Assembly (NCBI GenBank): GCA_039090855.1
Contig: CM076999.1
Span: 113,955,072-114,019,071, forward strand
Reading direction: 5' to 3'
Source: Macrothele yani
Lineage: Eukaryota > Arthropoda > Arachnida > Araneae > Macrothelidae
Length of the DNA stretch: 64,000 bases
The notes under the pieces are model-generated. The model saw only the letters and a list, made by a program, of their open reading frames with translations, had not been told where the DNA came from and did not search any database. The position numbers and the translations under genes were made by a program. Positions 11,879 to 21,521 of the stretch are shown piece by piece. How positions within the stretch are numbered: the stretch's first letter is position 1; every line of letters begins with the position of its first letter.

Positions 11879-14635
11879 ATGGAACTACAAAGGATCAAGT
11901 GGGACATCGTCGGGCTGAGTGAGGTAAGGAGAAAAGGAGAAGATCTCATTGAACTGAAAAGTGGACATCTCTTCTATTATCGTGGGACAGATACTGGCAG
12001 AACTAGTGGTGTTGGATTTATAATAAACAAGAAACTGAAGGATAAAGTGGTAGAAGTTGAAAGTTCCTCTGACAGAGCTGCACGACTCGTTATCCAACTA
12101 TCGAGAAGATACCAGGCTCAGATTATTCAAACTTATGCACCCACCACAAGTCATCCTGAAGAAGAAATTGAAGAATTTTATGAGGAAATTCGTCATCTAA
12201 ATAATAAAGGTAAGCAGCACTTGAAGATAATTATGGAAGATTTCAATGCAAAAATAGGGCACCGGCAACAGAATGAAACTTCAGTAGGTAAATGCGGTCA
12301 CGGCAACAGAAACCAGCGTGGAAATACTCTCGTAGAGTTTGCAGAGGCAGAAGGGTTTTTCATCTTGAATTCCTTTTTCAAGAAAAAGCCACACAGGAAA
12401 TGGACATGGAGACATCCAATTGGGACGACAAGTGAAATTGATTTTATTATGTGTAACAAAAAATTCGTCATCGAAGACTGCAGTGTGCTAAACAAGTTCA
12501 ACACAGGTAGTGACCATAGATTGGTGAGATGTAAGATGCACCTCAACACTAAACTGGAACGTGGCAAGCTCATAAGACAAACAAAATCTATTGACATAAC
12601 CAACCTTAAAAAACACCATAATACCTTCAAGTTGGAACTGAAGAACAGATTCTCTGCTTTAGAAGGCCTAACATCGGAAGAAGTGGATATTTCGGAAGTT
12701 AACAGAAAAGTAACCAAAGCTCTTATGGAAACAGCAACAAAATTAGCTGGGTCTAAGAACAAGTTGCATGTGAACAAATTATCAGGAAAACCCAAAATGT
12801 TGATGCAAAAAAGAAGAGAGATGAGGACAACTAAAGAAGATGTGACTTCCAAAGTGGAATATATAGAGCTATGCAAGGCAACACGAAAAAGTATCACTGA
12901 AGACGTAAGGAAATTCAACTGTGAGCTAGTGAGGAAAGCAATTGAAAACAACCAAAGCCTAAAGATAGCAAAGGGACATCTCAGTAAGGGAAGAAAACAG
13001 ATTATGGCTCTGAGAAAAGAAGATGGTTCTATAACAAGAAATAGAGGCGAAATTTTGACAAGAGTGAAAGATTTCTACTCCAAATTATATGAAAGGGATG
13101 ATACATGTACTCCAGACATCATGAAAGGTACCAGAGTTCTTCCAGTCCTCCCAGCAGAAGTTGCTCATGCAATCAAGAACATGAAGCGGGGGAAAGCTCC
13201 AGGAGAAGATGGAATTACTATAGACATCATACAAGAAGCAAGTGGAGAAATCGAAACAGTACTCGCCCAAATTTTCACTCGATGCCTTAATGAAGGGAAG
13301 ATTCCTGAGGATTGGAACAATGCTACAATGATCCTGCTACATAAAAAAGGTGACATTGAGGATCTCAGGAACTACAGACCTATCAGCCTCCTATCAGTGG
13401 TTTATAAAATCTTCACTAAAGTTCTTTCACACCGCTTGAAGGTAACACTGGACATGGCTCAACCGAGAGAACAAGCTGGATTCAGGAGTGGCTACAGCAC
13501 AATAGATCATATCCATGTACTGAGAGAACTAATTGAAAGAGCGAGGGAATATGAACTTCCATTGTGCATGGCTTTTATCGATTATGAAAAAGCCTTTGAT
13601 TCGGTGAAACCATCAGCAGTTACCACGGCTCTGAAATCCTGCGGTATTGAAGATGCATACATTAATATTATTAATAACATCTATGAAAATGCAAGTGCAA
13701 AGATTAGGCTGTTTGAAAATACAACACACATAAAAATTGGAAAGGGAGTGAGACAAGGTGACACCATATCTCCGAAGCTCTTTAATGCCACATTGGAAAA
13801 TGTCTTTCAATCACTGAACTGGGAAAACAAAGGGATAAAGATTAATGGAGATTATCTAACCCACCTTCGTTTTGCTGATGACGTAGTCATTTTTGCAACT
13901 ACCCCATCAGAGCTGCAGAGTATGATCCAGGAACTTGCTGACAAGAGTAAAGAAGTGGGATTAAAAATGAACTTTCAGAAGACAAAAGTGATGTTCAATG
14001 CTTTTACAAGAAGTGAAGATTTATCGATTGATGGAGAAAAACTGGAGATAACAGATACGTATGTTTATCTTGGACAGCAGATATCAAGTGAGGGTCACAT
14101 TGATGAAGAAATTAATCGGCGTACAAAACTTGCCTGGAGAGCTTTTGGAAGAAACAGCATAATTTTCAAGAGCAATATGCCATTATGTCTTAAAAGAAAA
14201 GTGTTTGATCAATGCATCCTTCCAGTGCTTACGTATGGTGCAGAGACGTGGACCTTAACTAAAAGAGACATACAAAGGCTGCAGACAACTCAAAGAATCA
14301 TGGAGAGGTGCATGCTTGGTATAACCAGGAGAGATATGAAGAGGAACTCGTGGATCCGAAAAATGACGAGAGTGGAAGACATCATGATCAGAGTTAAATC
14401 CCTGAAATGGCAATGGGCTGGACATACTGCCAGAAGGACAGACCATAGATGGACAGCCGAAATTTTAGATTGGATTCCAAGGGACAGGAAAAGACCCAGA
14501 AAAAGACCACATGGGAGATGGGTGGATGAAATTCGTAAATATGCGGGAGTGACATGGAGGAGACTGGCACAAGACAGACCGTTGTGGAGGAAACTTGGGG
14601 AGACCTTCGTCCAGCAGTGGATTGATAATGGTTGA
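11879..14635 (+). CDS. RTE-like endonuclease-reverse transcriptase, open through about 918 codons (5'-truncated LINE)
   Basis: A single uninterrupted frame. The endonuclease part has DIVGLSEVR, YAPTT, IIMEDFNAKIG, WTWRHP, SEIDFI and GSDHRLV (first ~220 residues). The reverse transcriptase has LRNYRPISLLSVVYKIFTKV, CMAFIDYEKAFDSV, GVRQGDTISPKLFN and catalytic FADD (residues ~460-690). The C-terminus has GRWVDEI and AQDRPLW. It acts by target-primed reverse transcription. I use the first ATG (11879); a TTG six bases earlier is in frame, with a stop at 11864-11866. The N-terminal WNVRT-like strand of the endonuclease is missing, so the copy is 5'-truncated and presumably cannot move autonomously. 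A (TGA)n tract follows the stop, as in RTE elements, and attgttga flanks both ends as a short target duplication. In the usual GDFN motif, Gly is replaced by Glu. It sits in the 3' UTR of the older LINE. Confidence 0.88.
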   Translation: MELQRIKWDIVGLSEVRRKGEDLIELKSGHLFYYRGTDTGRTSGVGFIINKKLKDKVVEVESSSDRAARLVIQLSRRYQAQIIQTYAPTTSHPEEEIEEFYEEIRHLNNKGKQHLKIIMEDFNAKIGHRQQNETSVGKCGHGNRNQRGNTLVEFAEAEGFFILNSFFKKKPHRKWTWRHPIGTTSEIDFIMCNKKFVIEDCSVLNKFNTGSDHRLVRCKMHLNTKLERGKLIRQTKSIDITNLKKHHNTFKLELKNRFSALEGLTSEEVDISEVNRKVTKALMETATKLAGSKNKLHVNKLSGKPKMLMQKRREMRTTKEDVTSKVEYIELCKATRKSITEDVRKFNCELVRKAIENNQSLKIAKGHLSKGRKQIMALRKEDGSITRNRGEILTRVKDFYSKLYERDDTCTPDIMKGTRVLPVLPAEVAHAIKNMKRGKAPGEDGITIDIIQEASGEIETVLAQIFTRCLNEGKIPEDWNNATMILLHKKGDIEDLRNYRPISLLSVVYKIFTKVLSHRLKVTLDMAQPREQAGFRSGYSTIDHIHVLRELIERAREYELPLCMAFIDYEKAFDSVKPSAVTTALKSCGIEDAYINIINNIYENASAKIRLFENTTHIKIGKGVRQGDTISPKLFNATLENVFQSLNWENKGIKINGDYLTHLRFADDVVIFATTPSELQSMIQELADKSKEVGLKMNFQKTKVMFNAFTRSEDLSIDGEKLEITDTYVYLGQQISSEGHIDEEINRRTKLAWRAFGRNSIIFKSNMPLCLKRKVFDQCILPVLTYGAETWTLTKRDIQRLQTTQRIMERCMLGITRRDMKRNSWIRKMTRVEDIMIRVKSLKWQWAGHTARRTDHRWTAEILDWIPRDRKRPRKRPHGRWVDEIRKYAGVTWRRLAQDRPLWRKLGETFVQQWIDNG

Positions 14636-14655
14636 CAATGATGATGATGATGATG

Positions 14656-14865
14656 ATTGTTGAGGGAACACATTGTTATATGTATTGGTTGTGAGCAAGT
14701 ACGTGTACCTACCATATATGTGTTGGCTTGCCTTTTCTGCTAAGCTTTATGTTTTTTGTATTCTGGGGAGAGGAGGGCTATGTCAGGCCTCACGGCCTTT
14801 TCCTCCTTTTCCTAGTTGCTGTAGTGGCAACTGAAAGAATAAATAAATGAAATAAATGAAATGAA
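14656..14865 (+). mobile_element. 3' tail of the CR1/L2-like LINE, displaced by the RTE insertion
   Basis: After the RTE element's (TGA)n tract, sequence resumes with attgttga, continues through a GC-richer stretch (cctcacggccttttcctcct) and ends in a short tandem tail (aaataaatgaaataaatgaa). Short terminal repeats of this kind are typical of CR1/L2-group LINEs. I read it as the far side of the host LINE. Confidence 0.6.
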
Positions 14866-15265
14866 AACAGAAAAAAGATGGCGCGACCATTACTTTGATG
14901 ACGTCCTTAGACAAACAAATGTTGGATTGCATAATTATGGTTACGTTTTAGAAAATATTAGGTATTCCAAGTTATAAAATGAAGCTATTTTAATCGATGT
15001 TCAAATTTTCATCCTTGTGAACGCATTAATTGTCCAGAAAAAAGATGGCACGACCTATATTTTCATGACGTCGGTAGACAAACGAATGTTGGATTGCATA
15101 ACTATGGTTATGTTTTAGAAAATATTAAGTATTTCAAGTTATCAAATGAAGATATTTTAATCGATGTTCAAATTTTCATCCTTGGGAACACATTAATTGG
15201 GAAAAAAATGTGTACAGAAATTTTTCCATTCGAACTGCAGGAAGCAAAATTACTTGACGTTCACC
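14866..15265 (-). repeat. TTAA-flanked element M1, right arm
   Basis: Inverted partner of 8122-8290, matching the right half of the complete copy at 23882-24484. It contains two direct subrepeats, each with atcgatgttcaaattttcat. It ends at gacgttcacc immediately before TTAA (15266-15269). Confidence 0.8.
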
Positions 15266-15269
15266 TTAA

Positions 15270-16294
15270 CGGAGCAATTCTTGTATGTATGTAAATTTTA
15301 TTTTGAAAAAGTCTCTAAGGATTTTGATGAAAGCCGTTAACCTACCGTTTTCTGGTACTAGAAATCGAATTAGCTTGATCTCGACTTTAGGAAAATTTGT
15401 TTAGTGGGTTAAATAACCAACCCGAGTTACAACGTTTTTAGTGTAGTGTCATGGCGTCGTCCGATTAGATGTTGGTGCGCGGTAACGCCATCTGTCTCAT
15501 TACGTCTCGCGTTGTGTGCAGATTCTTTTAAAGTTTTATGACGTCACAGTCTTGGGAGCAGATGGTCGCGATTCCCATTTGCCTCATTACGTCACGCGTT
15601 GTGTGCGTATGTTCGTCCGCAAGATAACTCGCGTAAAAATCGTCCGATTTCGAAGAATTTTCAGTATGTGTTAGGGGAACACCTGGGAAAGAAACTTATT
15701 GAAAGTAAATGAAATGGGGTCAAAGGTCAGGACATAGGAGTGGGATCCATTCCACTGCTCTTATGCGTCATAACTAACGTAAAAAAGGTTCGATTTCGAT
15801 TAAATTTTAGTATGTGGTAGGGGATCACCTGGGGACAAACCCTATTGGAAATTGCCGAAATGGGGGTCAAAGGTCAGGACATAGGAGCGGAATCACTTCC
15901 ATCGCCATTATGCGTCGTAACTTACGTAAAAATGTTTCGATTTGGATGAAATGTTGGTATGTTCTAAGGACCTGCCAGGGGACGAATCCTATTGAAAATG
16001 GGCGAAATGGGTCAAAGGTTAGGACACAGAAGCGGAATCTATTCCATAGCCCTTATGCATCATAACCAACGTAAAATTGCTTCGATTGCGACAAAACTTT
16101 ATCATGTTATTTCGGAGGTATACTGAACCAGTTCTGTTGAATATCATCGAAATGGGATCAAAGGTCAGGGCACAGGCTCGAGATTTATTCCACAGCCATT
16201 ATCCTCATAACTTGAGTAATAACTTGAGTAATGATTTCTAGTATGTTGGAAAGCGTATCATATTCAATGCATTGCATGATTTTACTAACTTGTT
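15270..16294 (-). repeat. Foldback element FB1, right arm
   Basis: Inverted copy of 6202-7210: ggagcaattcttgtatgtat at its inner end, ~146-bp modules (tatgcgtcataac-type blocks at 15762, 15909 and 16054), and the terminal cattgcatgattttactaac then ttgtt at 16294. The two arms are about 1.0 kb each and would pair over most of their length. Confidence 0.85.
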
Positions 16295-17040
16295 ATTTTA
16301 ATATTTTCCCTCATTTTCTTAAGTTTTTTTTTAATTAATTTCTCCAAATATTCAGCTATAAAGAATTAGAAGAAATATAAGAGGAGATCACTCAAAAATC
16401 TACGGAGGGCGTTCCAGGATCTTCTGGGGGCTAAGTACCACCGAGAAGATGCCTGAATACATCACTGGCTATTACCCTGACAGCAGGTAAAACAGTGAGG
16501 CAACTAGTGAAAGTGAAACTCCTGCTGAAATTAAAATTTTTAAAAAGTAATATCAGCCCTTGAAAGCTCAGAACACCTAACACAAAGACAAGTATTAGTT
16601 CAAGCACCAGGGACCATTTTAGTAATTTGCATAATATCCATATTTCTGAATCGTATTTGTAAATGGATATGTGCACTTTAGGGTTCCAAACAATTTTGTA
16701 GACAGGGCCCTTAGGAATCTGAGTCGGCGATTGGCAAAGAATGAAGCTACCGGTTTTGCCAGCTGTAAACGCGGCGAGACTTTCGAGCATCTCCAAGTGG
16801 ATTTCAAAGTTCTCTGTATTAAGGTATTACCGATGCGCGACAGCTTTGAATAAAGCGCATGGGCAAAATCATCTAAAGGCGCAAATAAGATGCTGCTTTT
16901 AAAAAGATAGTTGTCTGAGCAGTTCGTTTATTTGGCGGGAAATGAAAATTTACGGGAGCCAAATTTTCAACTGAAAACTCCTTTCTCTGTTGCGTTGCTG
17001 AGTGCAATTAAGGTACGTTTAACAATTTTAAATATTCTTT
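16295..17040. other. No recognisable gene
   Basis: AT-rich spacer with short open frames on both strands (longest about 120 codons on the minus strand at 16431-16796) but no family motif. I do not call it coding. Confidence 0.5.
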
Positions 17041-17282
17041 TCAGGAAGAAAAACGATTGAGGTAAATCCACCTGAAATCTTTTCATTGTATTTCCAATGG
17101 GCAAACTTCTGTAGCCATTTTCTTCACAATTATTACGTTTCGAAGGACAAAAGTTTGAATATCGATAAAAGTAACTTCATATTATAGCCTAGTATACTTA
17201 ATATTTCTTAAAATGTAACCATAATTAAGCAATTCAACATTTGTTCGTCTACTGACGTCATAATGTAAAGTCGCGCCATCTA

Positions 17283-18714
17283 CACTGGCGGAAAGTGAAA
17301 AAAGAACACCAAGAAGGAATTGGCGGAAGATCATGAAATTTACATATGTTAATGGGGCCAAGTTTACGTAGGTGTGATGTTAATTTCGGGACCAACCGGT
17401 GAGCGCTTACACCACAGCACGGCATAATATGCAAATTATCGTTGGTGGTATTTAAGGACTACGGCGAAGTGAATGTAATCAGTCGTCGGCGTACGGACAC
17501 GTGCGAAGACCCTGAAGAAGCTGCAATGCCTGGACATGGAATACGTGTACGATTTCAGCAGTTATCGGACTTTGAGCGAGGTCGTCTAGTCGGACTCCGT
17601 GAGGCCGGGTGGTCGTATCGTCGTATTTCGGAGCGAATTAGACGGAAAGTATCGGTGGTGGTACGATGGTGGCGTAGATGGTCCGAGGAACATTCCCACA
17701 CGAGAAGACGTGGAACCGAGAGTCACAGACGGACTGATGAGCGGAACGATCGATGCATAAGAAGAGCGGCGTTGTCAAGCAGAACATCCACTACGACGCA
17801 AATCCGAGCTGCCGTTGCACCTGAGGTGACTGTGCGAACAAACCGCAAACGTCTACTGGATGCAGGTCTACGTGCACGTGTGCTTCTGGCATGTGTACCT
17901 CTGACTCCAGCCCACCGTCAGGAACGGCTGCAGTGGTGTCGCCAACGTCTGCACTGGATAACGCAATAGCGATCTGTCGTGTTCAGCGATGAAAGCAGAT
18001 TCTGCTTGGGAGCCTCCGATGGCCGTATGCGTGTTCGCAGACGCACAGGGGGAGCGTCTCCACCCTTCTTGCATCCGCCAGCAACACACAGGGCCTACAC
18101 CTGGTCTCCTGGTGTGGGGAGTGATCAGCTATCACTCCCGTACACAACTAGTGTTTGTACCGGGTACGTTAAACAGCACCTCCTACATCAACAACATCAT
18201 TCAGCCCGTTGTTGTGCCATTTGTAAGGTCGGCCCATCGTGTTGTTTTCCAGCAAGATAACGCACGCCCACACACGGCACGTGCAACGCAACATGCACTT
18301 CAGGGTGTGAAACAACTTCCATGGCCTGTACGTTCACCGGATTTGTCTTCCATTGAGCACATGTGGGATTTTATGGGACAACGACATATCCGGTCTCCAC
18401 GGCCAGCCACGACCATCCCAGATTTACGCGTCCAGGTTGAGGATGCTTGGAACTCAATACCCCAAACTTACATCCAACATCTGTAGGACAGACTCCATGC
18501 CAGAATTGCACAGTGTGACGCAGTTCATGGCGTTTCAACTTCGTACTAACCATGTTACATGGAAATGTTATTTTTCAGTTTACCAGCAAATACAGCTGTA
18601 TTTTGCCATAATGTTTTTATCACGTTATCCTCTGTATTCCGTTATTATGCTGTATAAATTTCGTTGGTATCAGACGTCTCCTTCTTGGTGTTCTTTTTCC
18701 TCTTTCCGCCAGTT
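17283..18714 (+). mobile_element. Tc1-like DNA transposon, element A (1432 bp)
   Basis: The left end cactggcggaaagtgaaaaa and the right end ctctttccgccagt are inverted repeats, with ccttcttggtgttc just inside the right end. TA flanks both ends (17281-17282 and 18715-18716), the Tc1/mariner target. Element B at 41186-42617 is the same family, inverted, with exactly the same length. Confidence 0.92.
17526..18548 (+). pseudogene. Tc1-like transposase of element A
   Basis: Starting at MPGHGIRVRFQQLSDFERGR, it carries an N-terminal helix-turn-helix pair (WSYRRISERI; later TIRNRL-like), then the catalytic domain: first Asp in VVFSDESRF, second in FQQDNARPHTAR, and Glu in SPDLSSIEHMWD. This is a nuclear cut-and-paste transposase that binds the terminal repeats. 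A TAG near 17967 replaces the codon read as Trp in element B. One extra G in the run near 18050 shifts the frame, and a TAG at 18484-18486 removes the last ~20 residues. The distance from the second Asp to Glu counts as 32 intervening residues, not the usual 34, and the same holds in element B. Confidence 0.9.
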
Positions 18715-19023
18715 TATTATCTAGTTTCAACACCACCAAAGGAGAGGTTATTGTTTTCTAATATAATTATGGTTACATTTTAGAAAATATTAAGTGCACT
18801 AGGCTATAACATGACGTTTGTTTCATCGATGTTCAAATTTTCATCCTCGGGAACACATTAATTGGGACGAAAATGGCTACAGAAGTTTGCCCATTGAAAA
18901 TACAAGGCAAATATTTTAGGTGGATCCACCTTAAGCTGTTGACCTACATAAATCATTCACATTCTCTAAGAAAAAAAATAACAAACCTAATAAGTATCCA
19001 TTAACTTAAATGTAATTCATGCT

Positions 19024-20181
19024 TCATCCAAACTGCACCAGTAGCACAACATAAGTTACTAAAAAACTGAGTAACGTTGAAATCATTTGTCTAGTTACGG
19101 GAAACATTCGCAAAACAGTCAGACCCAAGTCCTGAGAGCATATAAGATTTGTCAAGATTACATCAGTGTTCTTGACTTTATACATGAAGCTTGACTTACA
19201 TTTCATAACTTGCTTCGCCAGATTGCGATTCTTTACATGCAGTTGGGAAGCACACAGAATAAAAAGCAAAGAAGAGGTCAGAGCTCCTGAGAAGTACAGA
19301 ACTGATAACCAAAGGAAAAACCGATGGCTTACGTATCTTATCAGAAACTGTATTGAAGTTACTGAAACAAAAATAGTGCATACCTGCGAGGACAACATAA
19401 CAAATACTGGTATGTTAAACACTGAATCCATTTCTGCGATTAGAATTTGAAGCTGACAGTAAACTTCCAACAATACTTGCGCGTCGGCTGATCTAAGTGG
19501 GCAGCCACCATTATTTGGAAGCATGTCTTTGCAAACATCTATAATTTGGCAAATCTCTAAACATAGAGAAGAAAAAACATAGTGGAATAAAAAACAAGAG
19601 TAAAAAGAAAATGAAAATCGTTGGAAAGAAAAACAAAGATATATGTGTACTGCATTATCCAATGCGAATTATCAAATCCCAAAGAACACAGACCTATACG
19701 TTCAAAAAAATCAACTTTCCTGATTATGATTGCCAATAGAAAAAAAAACAGACAAAAACACAGGCTGTAATGAAGCATAAATAGTCACTGGTTTTAACCA
19801 GCTCAATGAAGAAAGAACCTTCCTACCAGAGAAGCTGTTAACATTAAGTTCAATCATTTTAAGATGCGCCAATAATTTCTGAAATTCAATTCTTCTCAGT
19901 CGGAGTGACACCCACAGTGAAACAGAAATCACCCATGAAAGAATTCCAAACACGGGCATAGTCTTCGAATCACTGATCACTGCTTGACATGTCGTATTAA
20001 ACAGTAAATGAACGTAAGCCTGCAAGTGTAACAAGAAAAATATTTTGGACAGCACTGACCAGAACGGATATTCTATGTAGTCCCTCATGTAAAAGTTAAT
20101 TCCAATATTGTACAGGCCTCTTGTAATAGGTCGCAGTGTTTCATCGATATCACTTTTTCTTAGATCACACACAGGAACCAT
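19024..20181 (-). CDS. Gustatory-receptor-like chemoreceptor A (7tm_7), two one-base frame slips
   Basis: Starts MVPVCDLRKSDIDET at 20181 and ends with the GR signature TYVVLLVQF followed by Gly-stop; total span about 386 codons, normal for a GR. GR-family proteins are seven-helix, ion-channel-type receptors in sensory-neuron membranes. Hydrophobic helices are visible along the protein, and the blocks FNIPVFVMLSSQVC, LHVKNRNLAKQV and DLGLTVLRMFPVTR match receptor C closely. The frame shifts at the A9 run 19740-19748 (one base too many) and returns at the A6 run 19572-19577 (one too few); between them the shifted frame continues the receptor (ERIGLCSLGFDNSHWIMQY). Two opposite homopolymer slips may be assembly errors or recent decay. 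No introns are apparent. The ligand is unknown. Confidence 0.8.
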
Positions 20182-20839
20182 ATCGTAGAAAACAAATTAC
20201 TTTTAAAACTGGAAAATTGAGTAATCAAGCGCAATAATGTTTTTCCAGATTCTCAAGGGTGCGCTGGCATTTGCAATCTAATGATCCTGAGATTTGTCTT
20301 TCACAAGATACTAGACTGTTTATAATGAACATACGTATTTTTGGTTTCAACAATTGTTAAATATTTCCAGTTATTCTTTTGTTTCCTGTATCATACTCAA
20401 AGCATGGGGAAAAGGGTGAAGGTGATTTAAGAACTTCTGCTCTGCTTCAATCGTGAAAATGCGGAAATCATTTCATCTCTAAATTCGTCTAAAATTCAGT
20501 TTTTTTATTTTTTAAATTAATATTTCTTAAATTTGCAGCACTCAAAGGACTGCACAATTTTGCAGTGTGTGCATCTCCAAAAAAAGGTGAAGTTTGCAGT
20601 CGTTATATTTTGAAGGAAGTTCTAACATTTCATTTTAATTTTAGCACTCTTTTGTACCGAATCTCCCAATCTGTATTGGTGAACCGCGTTTCTCTTGTTT
20701 TAACCCTTGCAATGTTTTACGCTGCGATTCTATGAATATTTCCAGAATTGTTGCATTCTCGTCGTAGTAATATTTAGTTATAAATTTTCTTTAAAACTGG
20801 ATTTACTTTTTAGAATAGCAACAAAAGTACAATTAGTGT
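20182..20839. other. Upstream region of receptor A, no gene seen
   Basis: AT-rich sequence between the receptor start and the 50-bp array. It would contain the receptor promoter if the gene is active, but I cannot point to a specific element. Confidence 0.4.
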
Positions 20840-21521
20840 CAATTTTAGCTTGAAATCTCGTAACACTCATCCGTTCAGGGTACTGCTGTCCATTGTAGCT
20901 TGAAATCTCGTCACACTCATCAGTTCAGGGATGTGCTGTCAATTTTAGCTTGAAATCTCGTAACACTCATCCGTTCAGGGATGTGCTGTTCATTTTAGCT
21001 TGAAATCTCGTAACATTCATCCATTCAGGGATGTGCTGTCCATTCTAGCTTGAAATCTCGTAACATTCATCCGTTCAGGGATGTGCTGCCCATTTTAGCT
21101 TGAAATCTCGTCACACTCATCAGTTCAGGGATGTGCTGTCAATTTTAGCTTGAAATCTCGTAACACTCATCCGTTCAGGGATGTGCTGCTGTCCATTTTA
21201 GCTTGAAATCTCGTAACATTCATCCATTCAGGGATGTGCTGTCCATTCTAGCTTGAAATCTCGTAACATTCGTCCGTTCAGGGATGTGCTGTCCATTGTA
21301 GCTTGAAATCTCGTAACACTCATCCGTTCAGGGTACTGTTGTCCATTGTAGCTTGAAATCTCGTAACACTCATCCGTTCAGGGTAGTGCTGTCCATTTTA
21401 GCTTGAAATCTCGTCGCACTCATCCGTTCAGGGATGTGCTGTCAATTTTAGCTTGAAATCTCGTAACACTCATCCGTTCAGGGATGTGCTGTCCATTTTA
21501 GCTTGAAATCTCGTAACACTG
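20840..21521. repeat. Minisatellite, 50-bp unit, about 14 copies
   Basis: The unit contains agcttgaaatctcgtaacac then tcatccgttcagggatgtgc. Starts of agcttgaaat occur at roughly 50-bp steps from 20847 to 21500, with variants (aacac/aacatt/cacac; ccgttc/cagttc/ccattc) and one unit with a 3-bp insertion near 21190. The unit does not resemble any coding segment in the window. Confidence 0.95.

Larger units (their letters stand above)
17041..18940. mobile_element. Inverted-repeat element related to M1, split by a Tc1 insertion
   Basis: The left arm (17041-17280) contains ttccaatgggcaaacttctg and the right arm (18717-18940) contains the inverse, cagaagtttgcccattgaaa, ending tccaccttaa. The internal blocks (attatggttacattttagaa, tgttcaaattttcatcctcg) are shared with M1, so this is a sister subfamily. 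Element A sits between the arms at a TA. Confidence 0.65.

Noticed and set aside
16431..16796. 121-codon minus-strand frame as a gene
   Set aside because: No recognisable domain, overlapping frames on both strands, and no flanking gene structure.
20840..21521. CRISPR-like or coding repeat
   Set aside because: No spacers and no consistent open frame; an ordinary 50-bp minisatellite.
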